In this document: positions 38,450 through 46,746 of the stretch, in pieces
Numbering within the stretch: the stretch's first letter is position 1
How the letters are laid out: every line of letters starts with the position of its first letter
DNA from: Streptomyces uncialis
GTDB lineage: Bacteria > Actinomycetota > Actinomycetes > Streptomycetales > Streptomycetaceae
DNA length: 64,000 nt
Direction: 5' to 3'
NCBI RefSeq assembly: GCF_001905345.1
Contig: NZ_LFBV01000003.1
Span: 414,234-478,233 of the forward strand
Made by a program: the position numbers and the translations under genes
The notes under the pieces: model-generated
The model's input: only the letters and a program-made list of their open reading frames with translations
Databases searched by the model: none
Told to the model about the DNA's origin: nothing

Positions 38450-39829
38450 ATGTCTTCCGTCGTCACGCACCAGCCCAGGGAACGGCGGGTGACGGTCCCC
38501 TTCACGGGGCCCGTCGGCGGTCGTGGCCCAGCGACCTGGGGGCAGACCGCCATCAGACGCGCGCTGCGCGCCCTGGAGCCCGACGACCATCAGTTCAACG
38601 TCGACTGGGGCGGCCTGGTCGAGCCCGGACTCACGGTCGAGGCGGCGCTGGAAGCGGTCCGCGGGCTGATGTACGTCCATGACTCGTTGCGCACCCTGAT
38701 GCACGAGACCCCCGAGGGGACCTATACGCAGGAGCTCCGCACCGAGGGCGAACTGGAGGTCGGGCTGATCGCGGCGGACGGGACGGACACCCTGGCCGTC
38801 GCGGAGGCGCTGCACCGCAGGCTGTGCGGGCAGCGTTTCGACCCCGCCCGGGACTGGCCCTTCCGTGTGGGCCTGGTCACCCGGGGAGGTCTGGTCCGGT
38901 ACGCGGTGATGACCCTGTCGCACACGGCGGTGGACGGTTGGGCGCTGCCCCGGCTCCGGGCCGATATGACGAGCCTGGTGGCCGGGGCCGATCCCGGGAA
39001 GCTGCGCGCGGGACGCGCGATGTGCGGCCCGCTGGACGAGGCGGCGTTCCAGCGCGGCCGGGCCGCGCTGCGGCGTGACGAGTCGGCCCGTTCCTTCATC
39101 CTCGGCAATCTCGCCCGGACACCGGCCCATCTCTACGGCGCGCCCGCCGCGGCCTCGGCGCGGGGGCCGCGCTACCGGTCCGCGGTGCTGCGCTGTCCCG
39201 GGCTCGACGGCGCGGTGGCCGCCACCGCGTCGCGGCTCGGGACGACCTCCTCGACGGTGCTGCTCGCGGCGGCGTGCTCGGCGGCGGCGCGTTCGGCGGA
39301 CCGGTCCGACTTCGCGTTCCAGGTCATGGTGAGCAACCGTTTCGTGCCCGGTCTCGCGGATGTGGTGGCGCCGGTGGCGCTGGAGGGCGTGCTGTACCTG
39401 CCCGACTGCCGCGGCCCGATCGAGGCGCTGACGCCCCGGGTCTGGAAGGCGTCGGTCAACACGTACCGCTTCGCGTACTACGACAAGGACCGGCTCACCG
39501 AACAGCTCCGGGGCGCCCCGGCCGCGGACACCACCTGCTGGTACAACGACCGGCGCGGTGAGGCGGCCCGGGTGGCCGGGCCCGCCGCGGACGACGGCGA
39601 ACCGGGTCCGGGGGGCGGCGCGGACGCCCCGGGTGTCCCGGCGCCCGAGGGGTCGCTGACGTGGAGCGTTCCCTCGGACCGGCAGGGCGGTGTGACGCTC
39701 GCGCTCCATGTGATCGACGCGCCGGGCGCGCTGGACCTCTCCCTCACCGCGGACACCACGCTGCTGGCGCCCGACACCATGGAGGAGTTGCTGCGGTCGA
39801 TGGAACGGTCGGCCAGGGGCGGCCGGTAG
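38450..39829 (+). CDS. Stand-alone condensation-domain protein
   Basis: A 459-residue protein with the CoA-dependent acyltransferase/condensation fold. The HHxxxDG motif reads SHTAVDG: the first His is Ser157, while the catalytic second His158 and the structural Asp162 are kept. No adenylation or carrier domain is attached. Such free C domains form amide or ester bonds between carrier-bound acyl groups and an amine or alcohol. ATG at 38450 is preferred; upstream sequence in frame overlaps the phosphatase gene. Its partners are probably the discrete ACPs in the cluster. Confidence 0.82.
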   Translation: MSSVVTHQPRERRVTVPFTGPVGGRGPATWGQTAIRRALRALEPDDHQFNVDWGGLVEPGLTVEAALEAVRGLMYVHDSLRTLMHETPEGTYTQELRTEGELEVGLIAADGTDTLAVAEALHRRLCGQRFDPARDWPFRVGLVTRGGLVRYAVMTLSHTAVDGWALPRLRADMTSLVAGADPGKLRAGRAMCGPLDEAAFQRGRAALRRDESARSFILGNLARTPAHLYGAPAAASARGPRYRSAVLRCPGLDGAVAATASRLGTTSSTVLLAAACSAAARSADRSDFAFQVMVSNRFVPGLADVVAPVALEGVLYLPDCRGPIEALTPRVWKASVNTYRFAYYDKDRLTEQLRGAPAADTTCWYNDRRGEAARVAGPAADDGEPGPGGGADAPGVPAPEGSLTWSVPSDRQGGVTLALHVIDAPGALDLSLTADTTLLAPDTMEELLRSMERSARGGR

Positions 39830-39867
39830 CGGCCGGACCAGACGGACGCGAACGGCCTGTCATGAGG

Positions 39868-40701
39868 TCACCAGGAGAGGTCCGCCACCTGGGCCAGGGG
39901 GATGACGGTGATCTCCGGCCGGGCCCGGGTGGTGGCGAGCGCCGCCGCGTATCCGTGCTCCAGGGACAGGTCCGCGAGGTGGATGGGCCGGGTCGGCCAG
40001 TTGACCGGCGGGGTCCCGATCCGGGCGGTCCGGCCGTCCACCGACAGTTCACGGAAGGGGACATGGAGCAGTCCGTGGCCGGTCAGTTTGAGCGTCGCCT
40101 CCTTGCGGGCCCACAGCCGCAGCAGCGCGCGGCGCAGGGTGTCCCCGCCGGTCGCGGGAAGGTGCCGCCGTTCGGAGTCCGAGGCGAGCAGCCGGGTCAT
40201 CCCGCCGGTCTCGATGGTGCGGTCACCGGCCTCCACGTCGACCCCGACCCGGGTGTCGGTCGACGCCGCCAGTACGACGAGTCCGGCGGTGTGGGAGACG
40301 GAGAAGTCGAGCTCCGGCGCGGCCGGGAACCACGGTTTGCCGTGCCCGTCGTCACGGCAGTGGAAGCAGGTGCGGCTGATGTCGGTGTGCTCGGCGGGCG
40401 TGCCCAGGTAGCGGGCCCCCAGGGTCCGCTGGAGCGCGCGGGAGGTGACGTACGTCGGCCGGACCCGTCGCATGGCGGGCTCCCGCGCCCGTGCCAGCTC
40501 GGACGGGGACAGCCGGCGTTCGGCGGCCGGGTGGGCGGTGTCCGCGTCCAGCACCCATATCCGCACCACGGCCCGGGACCGTCGCGCGGCGGGGCCGTCC
40601 GGGGTCGCGTCCCCGGGGCCGACCGGGGTCGCGGTGTCCTCGGGGCGGGGGGCGTGTCCGTCGCCCCGGGCCGCCGCGCCGGAGGGTCGGCCGTCTTCCA
40701 T
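39868..40701 (-). CDS. Sfp-type 4'-phosphopantetheinyl transferase
   Basis: A 277-residue PPTase. Core motifs are FSVSHTAGLVVLA, VGVDVEA (Mg-binding Asp and Glu) and LRLWARKEATLKLTG (WxxKEA). It transfers phosphopantetheine from CoA to the active Ser of carrier proteins and would activate the three ACPs and the PKS carrier domains. The N-terminal 40 residues are low-complexity and may be non-essential. It is 6 bases downstream of the LuxR regulator gene, so the two form one operon. Confidence 0.92.
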   Translation of the reverse strand: MEDGRPSGAAARGDGHAPRPEDTATPVGPGDATPDGPAARRSRAVVRIWVLDADTAHPAAERRLSPSELARAREPAMRRVRPTYVTSRALQRTLGARYLGTPAEHTDISRTCFHCRDDGHGKPWFPAAPELDFSVSHTAGLVVLAASTDTRVGVDVEAGDRTIETGGMTRLLASDSERRHLPATGGDTLRRALLRLWARKEATLKLTGHGLLHVPFRELSVDGRTARIGTPPVNWPTRPIHLADLSLEHGYAAALATTRARPEITVIPLAQVADLSW

Positions 40702-40707
40702 GGCGGG

Positions 40708-41724
40708 TCAGCCCTCCTCGATGGTCAGCCGGCGGGCGGCGCGGGCACCGGCCTGGAAGCGGCTGGTGGAGTCCAGCGTGCGCAGCAGGGCGGCGATATG
40801 GCGGCGGCAGGTGCGGACGGACATACCGAGTTTACGGGCGACGACCTCGTCGGTGTGGCCCTGGGCCATGAGCCTCGCGATGTCCTGCTGGAGGTCGTCG
40901 GTCACCTCGGCGTAGCCGGGTCCGCCGGGGACGAAGGGTGCCGCGCCGTCCCACAGCTGGTCCAGGAGTTCGCCGAGGAAGCGGACCACGTTGTCCTCGT
41001 GGACCCGCCAGGCGACGGGGTCGCCGTCCTCCGTCTCGCCGAACACGAGGGCCAGTCCCCGGTCGAACACCACAGCGGTCTGCGACAGCCGGGTCACCGT
41101 GCGCAGCTCGACACCGGCCTCGATCTGGCGGGCGGCCCTGGCCCGCGAGGCGAAGTCGGCCCGGCTGCGGTGTGCGCACAGCGCGCGGACGACGACCCCG
41201 CGGCGGGTCAGTGGGGCGCAGCCCTCCAGGAAGTCGTCCAGCGGGTCGCCGTCCTGGTGCGGGGAGCGCAGCACCAGGACCTCCCGTCGGCAGGTCTCGG
41301 CCAGGTGCCCCAGCAGTCCGCGGATCTCCGCGGGCCCGAAGAGCTGGTCGATGGAGCCGACGGGCAGCTGGGCGGTCCGCGGCAGCGGTGGGGCCATGTG
41401 GTCGAGCCGGTCGCGCAGCTGGTCGATGAAGTCCCGCCGGGCGTAGATCTCCCGCTCGATGGGCGAGATGAGCAGTGCCGAGGCGCGGCGGGGATCGACG
41501 GGCACCAGCCGTCCGCCGCCCGCCGGGTCGGCCCTGAGCAGACCCAGTTCGACCATGGACGCGGCGGCGGCTCCCGCGTCCCGTACATCCATGCCGAGGT
41601 CGTCCGCCGCCGACTGGACGGAGTCCAGGCCCCCTTGCCGCACGGTGTGGCAGTAGACACCGATCACCTGCTCGTCCCGTACCGATGGCGGACCGAACCG
41701 CGTGTGCACACTCGCCGACGTCAC
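40708..41724 (-). CDS. LuxR-type HTH transcriptional regulator
   Basis: A 338-residue protein starting at GTG 41724 behind GGGGAGA. An N-terminal TrmB-like winged-helix region (SVQSAADDLGMDVRDAGAAAASMVELGLL) is followed by a phospholipase D-like sensor region and a C-terminal LuxR helix-turn-helix (DIARLMAQGHTDEVVARKLGMSVRTCRRHIAALL). Regulators of this build occur in Streptomyces biosynthetic clusters. It is divergent from the ACP-ligase-decarboxylase operon, with 293 bases between, and may control that operon. Confidence 0.88.
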   Translation of the reverse strand: MTSASVHTRFGPPSVRDEQVIGVYCHTVRQGGLDSVQSAADDLGMDVRDAGAAAASMVELGLLRADPAGGGRLVPVDPRRASALLISPIEREIYARRDFIDQLRDRLDHMAPPLPRTAQLPVGSIDQLFGPAEIRGLLGHLAETCRREVLVLRSPHQDGDPLDDFLEGCAPLTRRGVVVRALCAHRSRADFASRARAARQIEAGVELRTVTRLSQTAVVFDRGLALVFGETEDGDPVAWRVHEDNVVRFLGELLDQLWDGAAPFVPGGPGYAEVTDDLQQDIARLMAQGHTDEVVARKLGMSVRTCRRHIAALLRTLDSTSRFQAGARAARRLTIEEG

Positions 41725-42017
41725 CGTGGTCTCCCCTCTTCCCGCGGCTACGGCCCGTCCGTTGACGCACCGCGCGGGCTCGGGGCCATACTGCGCGGAC
41801 CGGCCATCGCCGCCCTGTCGTGTGCCCCGCCGCTCCGACCCAGCGAAAGCCCACGGAATGGCCAGGAAACGGACACTTCCTGTGTTCCGTGCGCGATAGA
41901 GCGGCGGTAGAACGCCGAAAGAGCGGAGCTCTACCTTTCCTCAGTGCGGTGGTGGGCGGGAGTCCCGTCCGCCGCCCCGCCCCCGGTCGGAACCGATCTC
42001 TCCCAGAGGTGACATCC

Positions 42018-42278
42018 ATGCCCGCGTCAGTAGTGATACCTCGGCGGTTCCAGGACATCGTCAGGGCGTACCTTCCGTACGCCGGGGCCGGTGAGCTCGA
42101 CGCGTCGCAGGAACTGGCGGCGCTGGGCCTCGACTCCATGGGTGTGGTGCAGCTGCTGGCCGCCCTGGAGGAGGGCTACGGTCTGGAGTTCCCCGACGAC
42201 GCCCTCGACCAGGAGACCTTCTCCACGGTCGGTTCCCTGTGGCGGATGGTGTCCGAGGTCCAGCACGGCGATGAGTGA
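42018..42278 (+). CDS. Acyl carrier protein of the amino-acyl starter triad
   Basis: An 86-residue ACP with the attachment Ser40 in LGLDSMGVVQLL. ATG at 42018 behind AGAGGTGA. Its stop overlaps the AMP-ligase start by 8 bases. With the ligase and PLP decarboxylase that follow, it makes up a triad like VinL/VinN/VinO (vicenistatin) and FlvL/FlvN/FlvO (fluvirucin), in which an acidic amino acid is loaded on the ACP and decarboxylated. The parallel is based on gene order and enzyme types. Confidence 0.9.
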   Translation: MPASVVIPRRFQDIVRAYLPYAGAGELDASQELAALGLDSMGVVQLLAALEEGYGLEFPDDALDQETFSTVGSLWRMVSEVQHGDE

Positions 42279-43836
42279 GGCCGCCGGCGCCACCCTGGTG
42301 ACGAGCGTCGACGGGCTGGCCCTGCGGGGCGCTCCCGACCGGCCCGCCGTCACGTTCCAGGACACCACGATCGACTACGCCGAGCTGCGCCGCCGGGTGT
42401 CGCAGGCCGCGGCCGGACTGAGCGGCCTGGGCGTGCGGCACGGCGACCGCGTCGCCGTCTACATGGAGAAGCGGATCGAGACCGTCGTCGCCATGCTCGC
42501 GGTCTTCGCGGCAGGTGCGGTCCTCGTCCCGGTGAACCCCGTCTGCAAGGCCCCCCAGATCGGGCATATCGTCGACGACTGCGCCGCGAGCACCGTGATC
42601 ACCACGGCCGAGCGGTACGGCATCGTACGGGCGGGGCTCGCCGGTTCGTCGACGGTCGGGCATGTCGTCCTCGTCGGCGGGGCGCCCGGCACGGACGACG
42701 GGCCGTGGCGGAACGTCGAGTGGGAGGCGCTGAGCGCCCCGGACGGGGGTGAGCCGCTGCCACCGGTCATCGACACCGGCCTCGCGGCCATCCTGTACAC
42801 CTCCGGCAGCACCGGCTCCCCCAAGGGCGTCGTCCTCAGCCACCGCAATCTGCTCGCCGGGGCGGAGAGCGTGGCCACCTACCTCGGGCACACGCCGGAC
42901 GATGTGATCCTCGCCGCGCTGCCCCTCAGCTTCGACGCCGGCTTCAGCCAGCTCACCACCGCGCTGCACGCGGGCGCCCATGTGGTGCTGACGAACTATC
43001 TGCTGCCCGTGGAGCTGGTGCGGCTGTGCGCCCGGCACGGCGTCACCGGGATCACCGGCATCCCGCCGCTGTGGATGCAGCTGACCGGCTGCCGGTGGCC
43101 GAGCGAGGCGACCGCGCGGCTGCGGTACTACACCAACACGGGCGGGCGCCTGCCGCGGTCCACCCTGGCCAGGCTGCGTGAGCTGTTCCCCGCCGCCCGC
43201 CCCTACCTCATGTACGGACTGACCGAGGCGTTCCGGGCCACGTACCTCGACCCGGCCGAGGCGGACCGGCGGCCCGACTCGATCGGCAAGGCGGTTCCCA
43301 ACGCCGAGGTGTCCGTGGTCCGTCCGGACGGTACCCCGTGCGAGCCCTTCGAGCACGGGGAGATCGTCCAGCGGGGGGCGCTGGTGGCGCAGGGCTACTG
43401 GAACGACCCCGAGCGCACCGCGGAGCGGTTCCGTCCGGCGCCCGGCGCCACCGGTGCCGCGCGTACGGAGCTGGCGGTGTGGTCCGGGGACCGCGCCTAT
43501 CGCGACGAGGCGGGCTTCCTGTACTTCGTCGGACGGGACGACGACATGATCAAGACCTCCGGCTACCGGGTGAGCCCGACCGAGATCGAGGAGGCGGCCT
43601 ACGCCACCGGGCTGGTCGGCGCCGCGATCGCCTTCGGCGTCCCGGACGAACGGCTGGGCCAGCACACCGTCCTGGCCGTCACCGGTGACACCACGGAATC
43701 CGCGCTGCGTACCGCCATGGAGGCACGTGTGCCGCGTTACATGCTGCCCCGGCGTGTGGTGTTCCTGGAACGGTTCCCGATGTCGCCCAACGGCAAGTTC
43801 GACCGCGTCGAGACCCGCCGGATGGCGACCGCGTGA
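42271..43836 (+). CDS. AMP-forming acyl/amino-acid ligase that loads the ACP
   Basis: A 521-residue member of the ANL superfamily. It shows YTSGSTGSPKGV (P-loop), YGLTEAFRATYL, the ADP/AMP-binding Asp in SGDRAYRDEAGF, and the C-terminal SPNGKFDR Lys motif. It resembles the exosortase-associated acyl-CoA ligase group and the VinN/FlvN type. It probably activates a carboxylate, perhaps aspartate or a related amino acid, and transfers it to the adjacent ACP. It overlaps the ACP gene at its start and the decarboxylase gene at its end (GTGA). The substrate cannot be deduced reliably by eye. Confidence 0.85.
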   Translation: MSEAAGATLVTSVDGLALRGAPDRPAVTFQDTTIDYAELRRRVSQAAAGLSGLGVRHGDRVAVYMEKRIETVVAMLAVFAAGAVLVPVNPVCKAPQIGHIVDDCAASTVITTAERYGIVRAGLAGSSTVGHVVLVGGAPGTDDGPWRNVEWEALSAPDGGEPLPPVIDTGLAAILYTSGSTGSPKGVVLSHRNLLAGAESVATYLGHTPDDVILAALPLSFDAGFSQLTTALHAGAHVVLTNYLLPVELVRLCARHGVTGITGIPPLWMQLTGCRWPSEATARLRYYTNTGGRLPRSTLARLRELFPAARPYLMYGLTEAFRATYLDPAEADRRPDSIGKAVPNAEVSVVRPDGTPCEPFEHGEIVQRGALVAQGYWNDPERTAERFRPAPGATGAARTELAVWSGDRAYRDEAGFLYFVGRDDDMIKTSGYRVSPTEIEEAAYATGLVGAAIAFGVPDERLGQHTVLAVTGDTTESALRTAMEARVPRYMLPRRVVFLERFPMSPNGKFDRVETRRMATA

Positions 43837-45053
43837 GCGCCCGTGGCACGGGCCCCGGGCTGTTCGAGCGGCAGGACGGCGCACTGGCGGTCGGCGGGGT
43901 CCCCCTCGACCGGCTCGCCGCCCGCGTCGGCGGCACGCCGTTCTTCGCCTACGACCGCAGGCTCGTCACCGAACGGGTGGCCGAGGTGCGCAAGGCGCTG
44001 CCCGCGGACATCTCGCTGAAGTACGCGGTGAAGGCGAACCCGATGCCGGCGCTGCTGGCCCATATGAGCGCGCTGGTCGACGGGTTCGACGTGGCGTCCG
44101 CGCGGGAGATGCGCCACGCGCTCGACACCACCGTCCCGCCGCACCGGATGAGCTTCGCGGGGCCGGGGAAGACGGACGCCGAACTGTCGGCGGCGGTGGC
44201 CTCGGGGGTCACCGTCGAGCTGGAGTCGGCGCGTGAACTGGCCCGTATCCGGCGTGCCGGCGAGGAACTCGGCATCCGGCCACGGGTGGCCCTGCGCGTC
44301 AACCCGCCGTTCGCGGCGCACGGTTCCGGGATGCGGATGGGCGGCGGGCCGCAGCAGTTCGGCGTCGACGCCGAACGCGTCCCCGAACTGCTGCGTGACA
44401 TGGGCGACCTGGACTTCCAGGGCTTCCATGTCTTCGCCGGCTCGCAGAACCTGCGGGCCGACCGGGTGTGCGAGACCCAGCGGCTGACGGTCGAGTTGCT
44501 GCTGGACCTCGCGGAGTCGGCCCCCGGTCCCGTGCGCTACCTCAATCTCGGCGGCGGTTTCGGCATCCCCTACTTCGGCCGCGACCGGCCCCTGGACCTG
44601 GCACGGGTCGGGGAGAACCTGGAGACGCTGCTGGCGGAGCGGTTGCGTCCGCGGCTGCCGCAGGCGCGCGTCCACATCGAACTCGGCCGCTATCTGGTCG
44701 GCGAGGCCGGTGTCTACGTCACCCGGGTCGTGGACCGCAAGGAATCCCGCGGCACGACGTACCTCGTGGTCGACGGCGGTATGCACCATCAGCTCGCCGC
44801 CTCCGGCAACCTCGGCCAGTTCATCCGGCGCAACTACCCTGTCACCACGGCCCGTCCGGATGATCCGGCCGTCGGCACGGCGACCGTCGTCGGCTGTCTG
44901 TGCACACCCCTGGACCTGCTCGGCGACGCGGTGGAACTGCCGCACGCGGACGTCGGCGATCTGATCGTGGTGTACCAGGCGGGTGCCTACGGGCTGACCG
45001 CCAGCCCGACGGCGTTCCTCGGTCACCCGGCACCGGCCGAAGTACTCGTGTGA
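43833..45053 (+). CDS. PLP-dependent decarboxylase, fold type III (DapDC/ornithine decarboxylase-like)
   Basis: A 406-residue decarboxylase of the alanine-racemase-fold family. The PLP Lys is probably Lys67 in LKYAVKANP. Other family marks are GFDVAS, HVFAGSQNL, the glycine-rich LNLGGGFGIPYF phosphate loop and the ELGRYLV and VVDGG segments. It resembles VinO/FlvO, which decarboxylate an aminoacyl-ACP at the beta carboxyl, and the exosortase-associated decarboxylases. Coupled by GTGA to the ligase gene. The inferred product is a beta- or omega-aminoacyl-ACP starter unit. Confidence 0.88.
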   Translation: MSARGTGPGLFERQDGALAVGGVPLDRLAARVGGTPFFAYDRRLVTERVAEVRKALPADISLKYAVKANPMPALLAHMSALVDGFDVASAREMRHALDTTVPPHRMSFAGPGKTDAELSAAVASGVTVELESARELARIRRAGEELGIRPRVALRVNPPFAAHGSGMRMGGGPQQFGVDAERVPELLRDMGDLDFQGFHVFAGSQNLRADRVCETQRLTVELLLDLAESAPGPVRYLNLGGGFGIPYFGRDRPLDLARVGENLETLLAERLRPRLPQARVHIELGRYLVGEAGVYVTRVVDRKESRGTTYLVVDGGMHHQLAASGNLGQFIRRNYPVTTARPDDPAVGTATVVGCLCTPLDLLGDAVELPHADVGDLIVVYQAGAYGLTASPTAFLGHPAPAEVLV

Positions 45054-45084
45054 TGCCGACCGTTCCCCCGCTGGAGAGTCCCTG

Positions 45085-45918
45085 GTGTTAGAAGCGACCG
45101 CACTCACCAAGCGCTACGGCGACGTAGCCGCCCTCAATGGTTTCACCCTGTCCGTGGCGGCCGGCGAGATCGTCGGACTCGTCGGCCACAACGGCGCCGG
45201 GAAGTCCACGTTCGTCGAGATCGTCTCCGGGCTGATCCGGCCCGACGGGGGCCGGGTCACCATCGGGGGCAAGGACCCGGTGCGCGCGCGGGCCACCGTC
45301 GGGGTCTCCCCGCAGAGCATCGCGCTGTACCGGTCCACCACGGTGCACGAGCACCTGCGGCTCTTCGGGGGTCTCGCGGGGCTGCGCCGCGGCGCGCTGC
45401 GGCGGGAGATCGATCTGCTGGTGTCCGCGCTGCAACTGGAGCCGTTCCGCGACCGGCCCGTGGGGGTGCTCTCCGGCGGCCAGCAGCGGCGCGCCCAGGC
45501 GGCGGTGGCGCTGATCCACCGGCCGCGGCTGCTGCTGATGGACGAACCCACCGCGGGCGCCGACCCGGAGACCCGCCAAGCCCTGCTCGACGTCGTCAAG
45601 GAGCGGGCCGGCGAGGGCACCGCGGTGATCTACACCACCCACTACCTGCCCGAACTGACGGAGCTCGACGCGACCCTCGCGGTGGCCCGGGACGGCCGGA
45701 TCATCGCCCGGGGTACCAGCGCGGAACTGCTCGACGGGCTGCCCGGCGAGGTGCGGGTCACCTTCGAGGACGAGGAGGAGGTCCGCGTGCCGACGACCGA
45801 TCCGACCGCCGCGCTGGTCGATCTGCTCAGCCGGGCCGACCGCCCGGTGGCGGGCGTCGAGGTGCACCACCCCACCCTTGACGACCTCTACAGATCGCTG
45901 GCGGTGGTCCGTGTCTGA
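45085..45918 (+). CDS. ABC transporter ATP-binding protein with TTA as second codon
   Basis: A 277-residue ATPase (Walker A GHNGAGKST, signature LSGGQQRRAQAAVAL, Walker B LLLMDEPTAGAD, switch TTHY). The gene begins GTG TTA GAA; the second codon (45088-45090) is TTA for Leu, the rarest codon in Streptomyces and read only by the bldA tRNA. Translation of this exporter should therefore depend on bldA, linking it to development. It follows the decarboxylase by 31 bases and pairs with the next permease, probably as product exporter. Confidence 0.9.
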   Translation: MLEATALTKRYGDVAALNGFTLSVAAGEIVGLVGHNGAGKSTFVEIVSGLIRPDGGRVTIGGKDPVRARATVGVSPQSIALYRSTTVHEHLRLFGGLAGLRRGALRREIDLLVSALQLEPFRDRPVGVLSGGQQRRAQAAVALIHRPRLLLMDEPTAGADPETRQALLDVVKERAGEGTAVIYTTHYLPELTELDATLAVARDGRIIARGTSAELLDGLPGEVRVTFEDEEEVRVPTTDPTAALVDLLSRADRPVAGVEVHHPTLDDLYRSLAVVRV

Positions 45919-46663
45919 TGTGTTGCTGCGCAGCGGCGTCCTGATCCGGCACAACTTCGTCCTGCGGCTGCGCGACCCCGGCCAGATGCTCAGCTACATC
46001 CTGGTGCCGATGGTCCTCATGCTGGTGTTCAAACCGCTGTACGTGAAGGCGCTGGACGGCAGCACCCTGCAAGCGGTCACCGGCCCCCTGGTGATGTTCT
46101 CCGTCTTCGCCCTCGCCATCGTCGGCAACTCGATCATGCTGGAGCGCGAGTGGCGTACCTGGGACCGGCTGCGGGTGACCCCGGCGACCCAGACCGAGCT
46201 GCTGATCGGCAAGCTGGTGCCGATCTTCGTCGTCCTGGTGTTCCAGCAACTCGTCCTGCTGCTGTACGGCTCCTTCATCATCGGCCTGCCGGTACCCGGC
46301 CCGCCCGGGTACATCGCGCTGGCCGTCATGGTCTGGGGATTCACCCTTCTCGCCATCGGCTCGGCGCTCGCCACCGTGGTCCGCAGCCGCGGTGATCTGC
46401 TCCTGGCGACCGATCTGGGTTCCATCGTCGTCAGCTCGCTGGGCGGAGCCGTCGCACCGGTCGCCCTGATGCCCCCGTGGGCCGCCTCCGTCGCGCACTA
46501 CTCCCCCGGGTACTGGGGGCTGACCATGATCCAGTCGGCGATCAGCGGCGACGGCGGTGAGACGCTGCGCGCGGCGGCCGTCTGCCTCGCCATCGGCGCC
46601 GTGTTCGGTGTGTTCGCCGTGTACCGGCTGTCGCGCGGATGGGGCCGCAGCCAGCTGCTCTGA
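45911..46663 (+). CDS. ABC-2 type permease of the hybrid cluster
   Basis: A 250-residue permease with about six hydrophobic segments, the ABC-2 elements LEREWRTWDRLRVTPATQTELLIGK and a C-terminal PPWAASVAHYSPGYWGLTMIQ loop. GTG at 45911 overlaps the ATPase stop by 8 bases, so it inherits the TTA-dependent translation. It is the last gene of the plus-strand operon; a very strong terminator follows. Confidence 0.9.
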   Translation: MSDVLLRSGVLIRHNFVLRLRDPGQMLSYILVPMVLMLVFKPLYVKALDGSTLQAVTGPLVMFSVFALAIVGNSIMLEREWRTWDRLRVTPATQTELLIGKLVPIFVVLVFQQLVLLLYGSFIIGLPVPGPPGYIALAVMVWGFTLLAIGSALATVVRSRGDLLLATDLGSIVVSSLGGAVAPVALMPPWAASVAHYSPGYWGLTMIQSAISGDGGETLRAAAVCLAIGAVFGVFAVYRLSRGWGRSQLL

Positions 46664-46680
46664 GACCCCGTGGACCGATG

Positions 46681-46723
46681 TGACCCCGCCCGGGACGTGA
46701 CGCGCACGTCCCGGGCGGGGTCA
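46681..46723. terminator. Very strong bidirectional terminator
   Basis: A perfect 19-bp inverted repeat (tgaccccgcccgggacgtg and its complement) with a 5-base loop, placed exactly between the convergent ABC permease and acyl-CoA dehydrogenase genes. Confidence 0.85.
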
Positions 46724-46746
46724 CGGGGTCCTGCGCCCGGCGGGGA

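Noticed and set aside
37736..39709. A 657-codon minus-strand frame across the HAD and condensation genes
   Set aside because: It spans two real genes and their intergenic hairpin and has a shadow-type composition.
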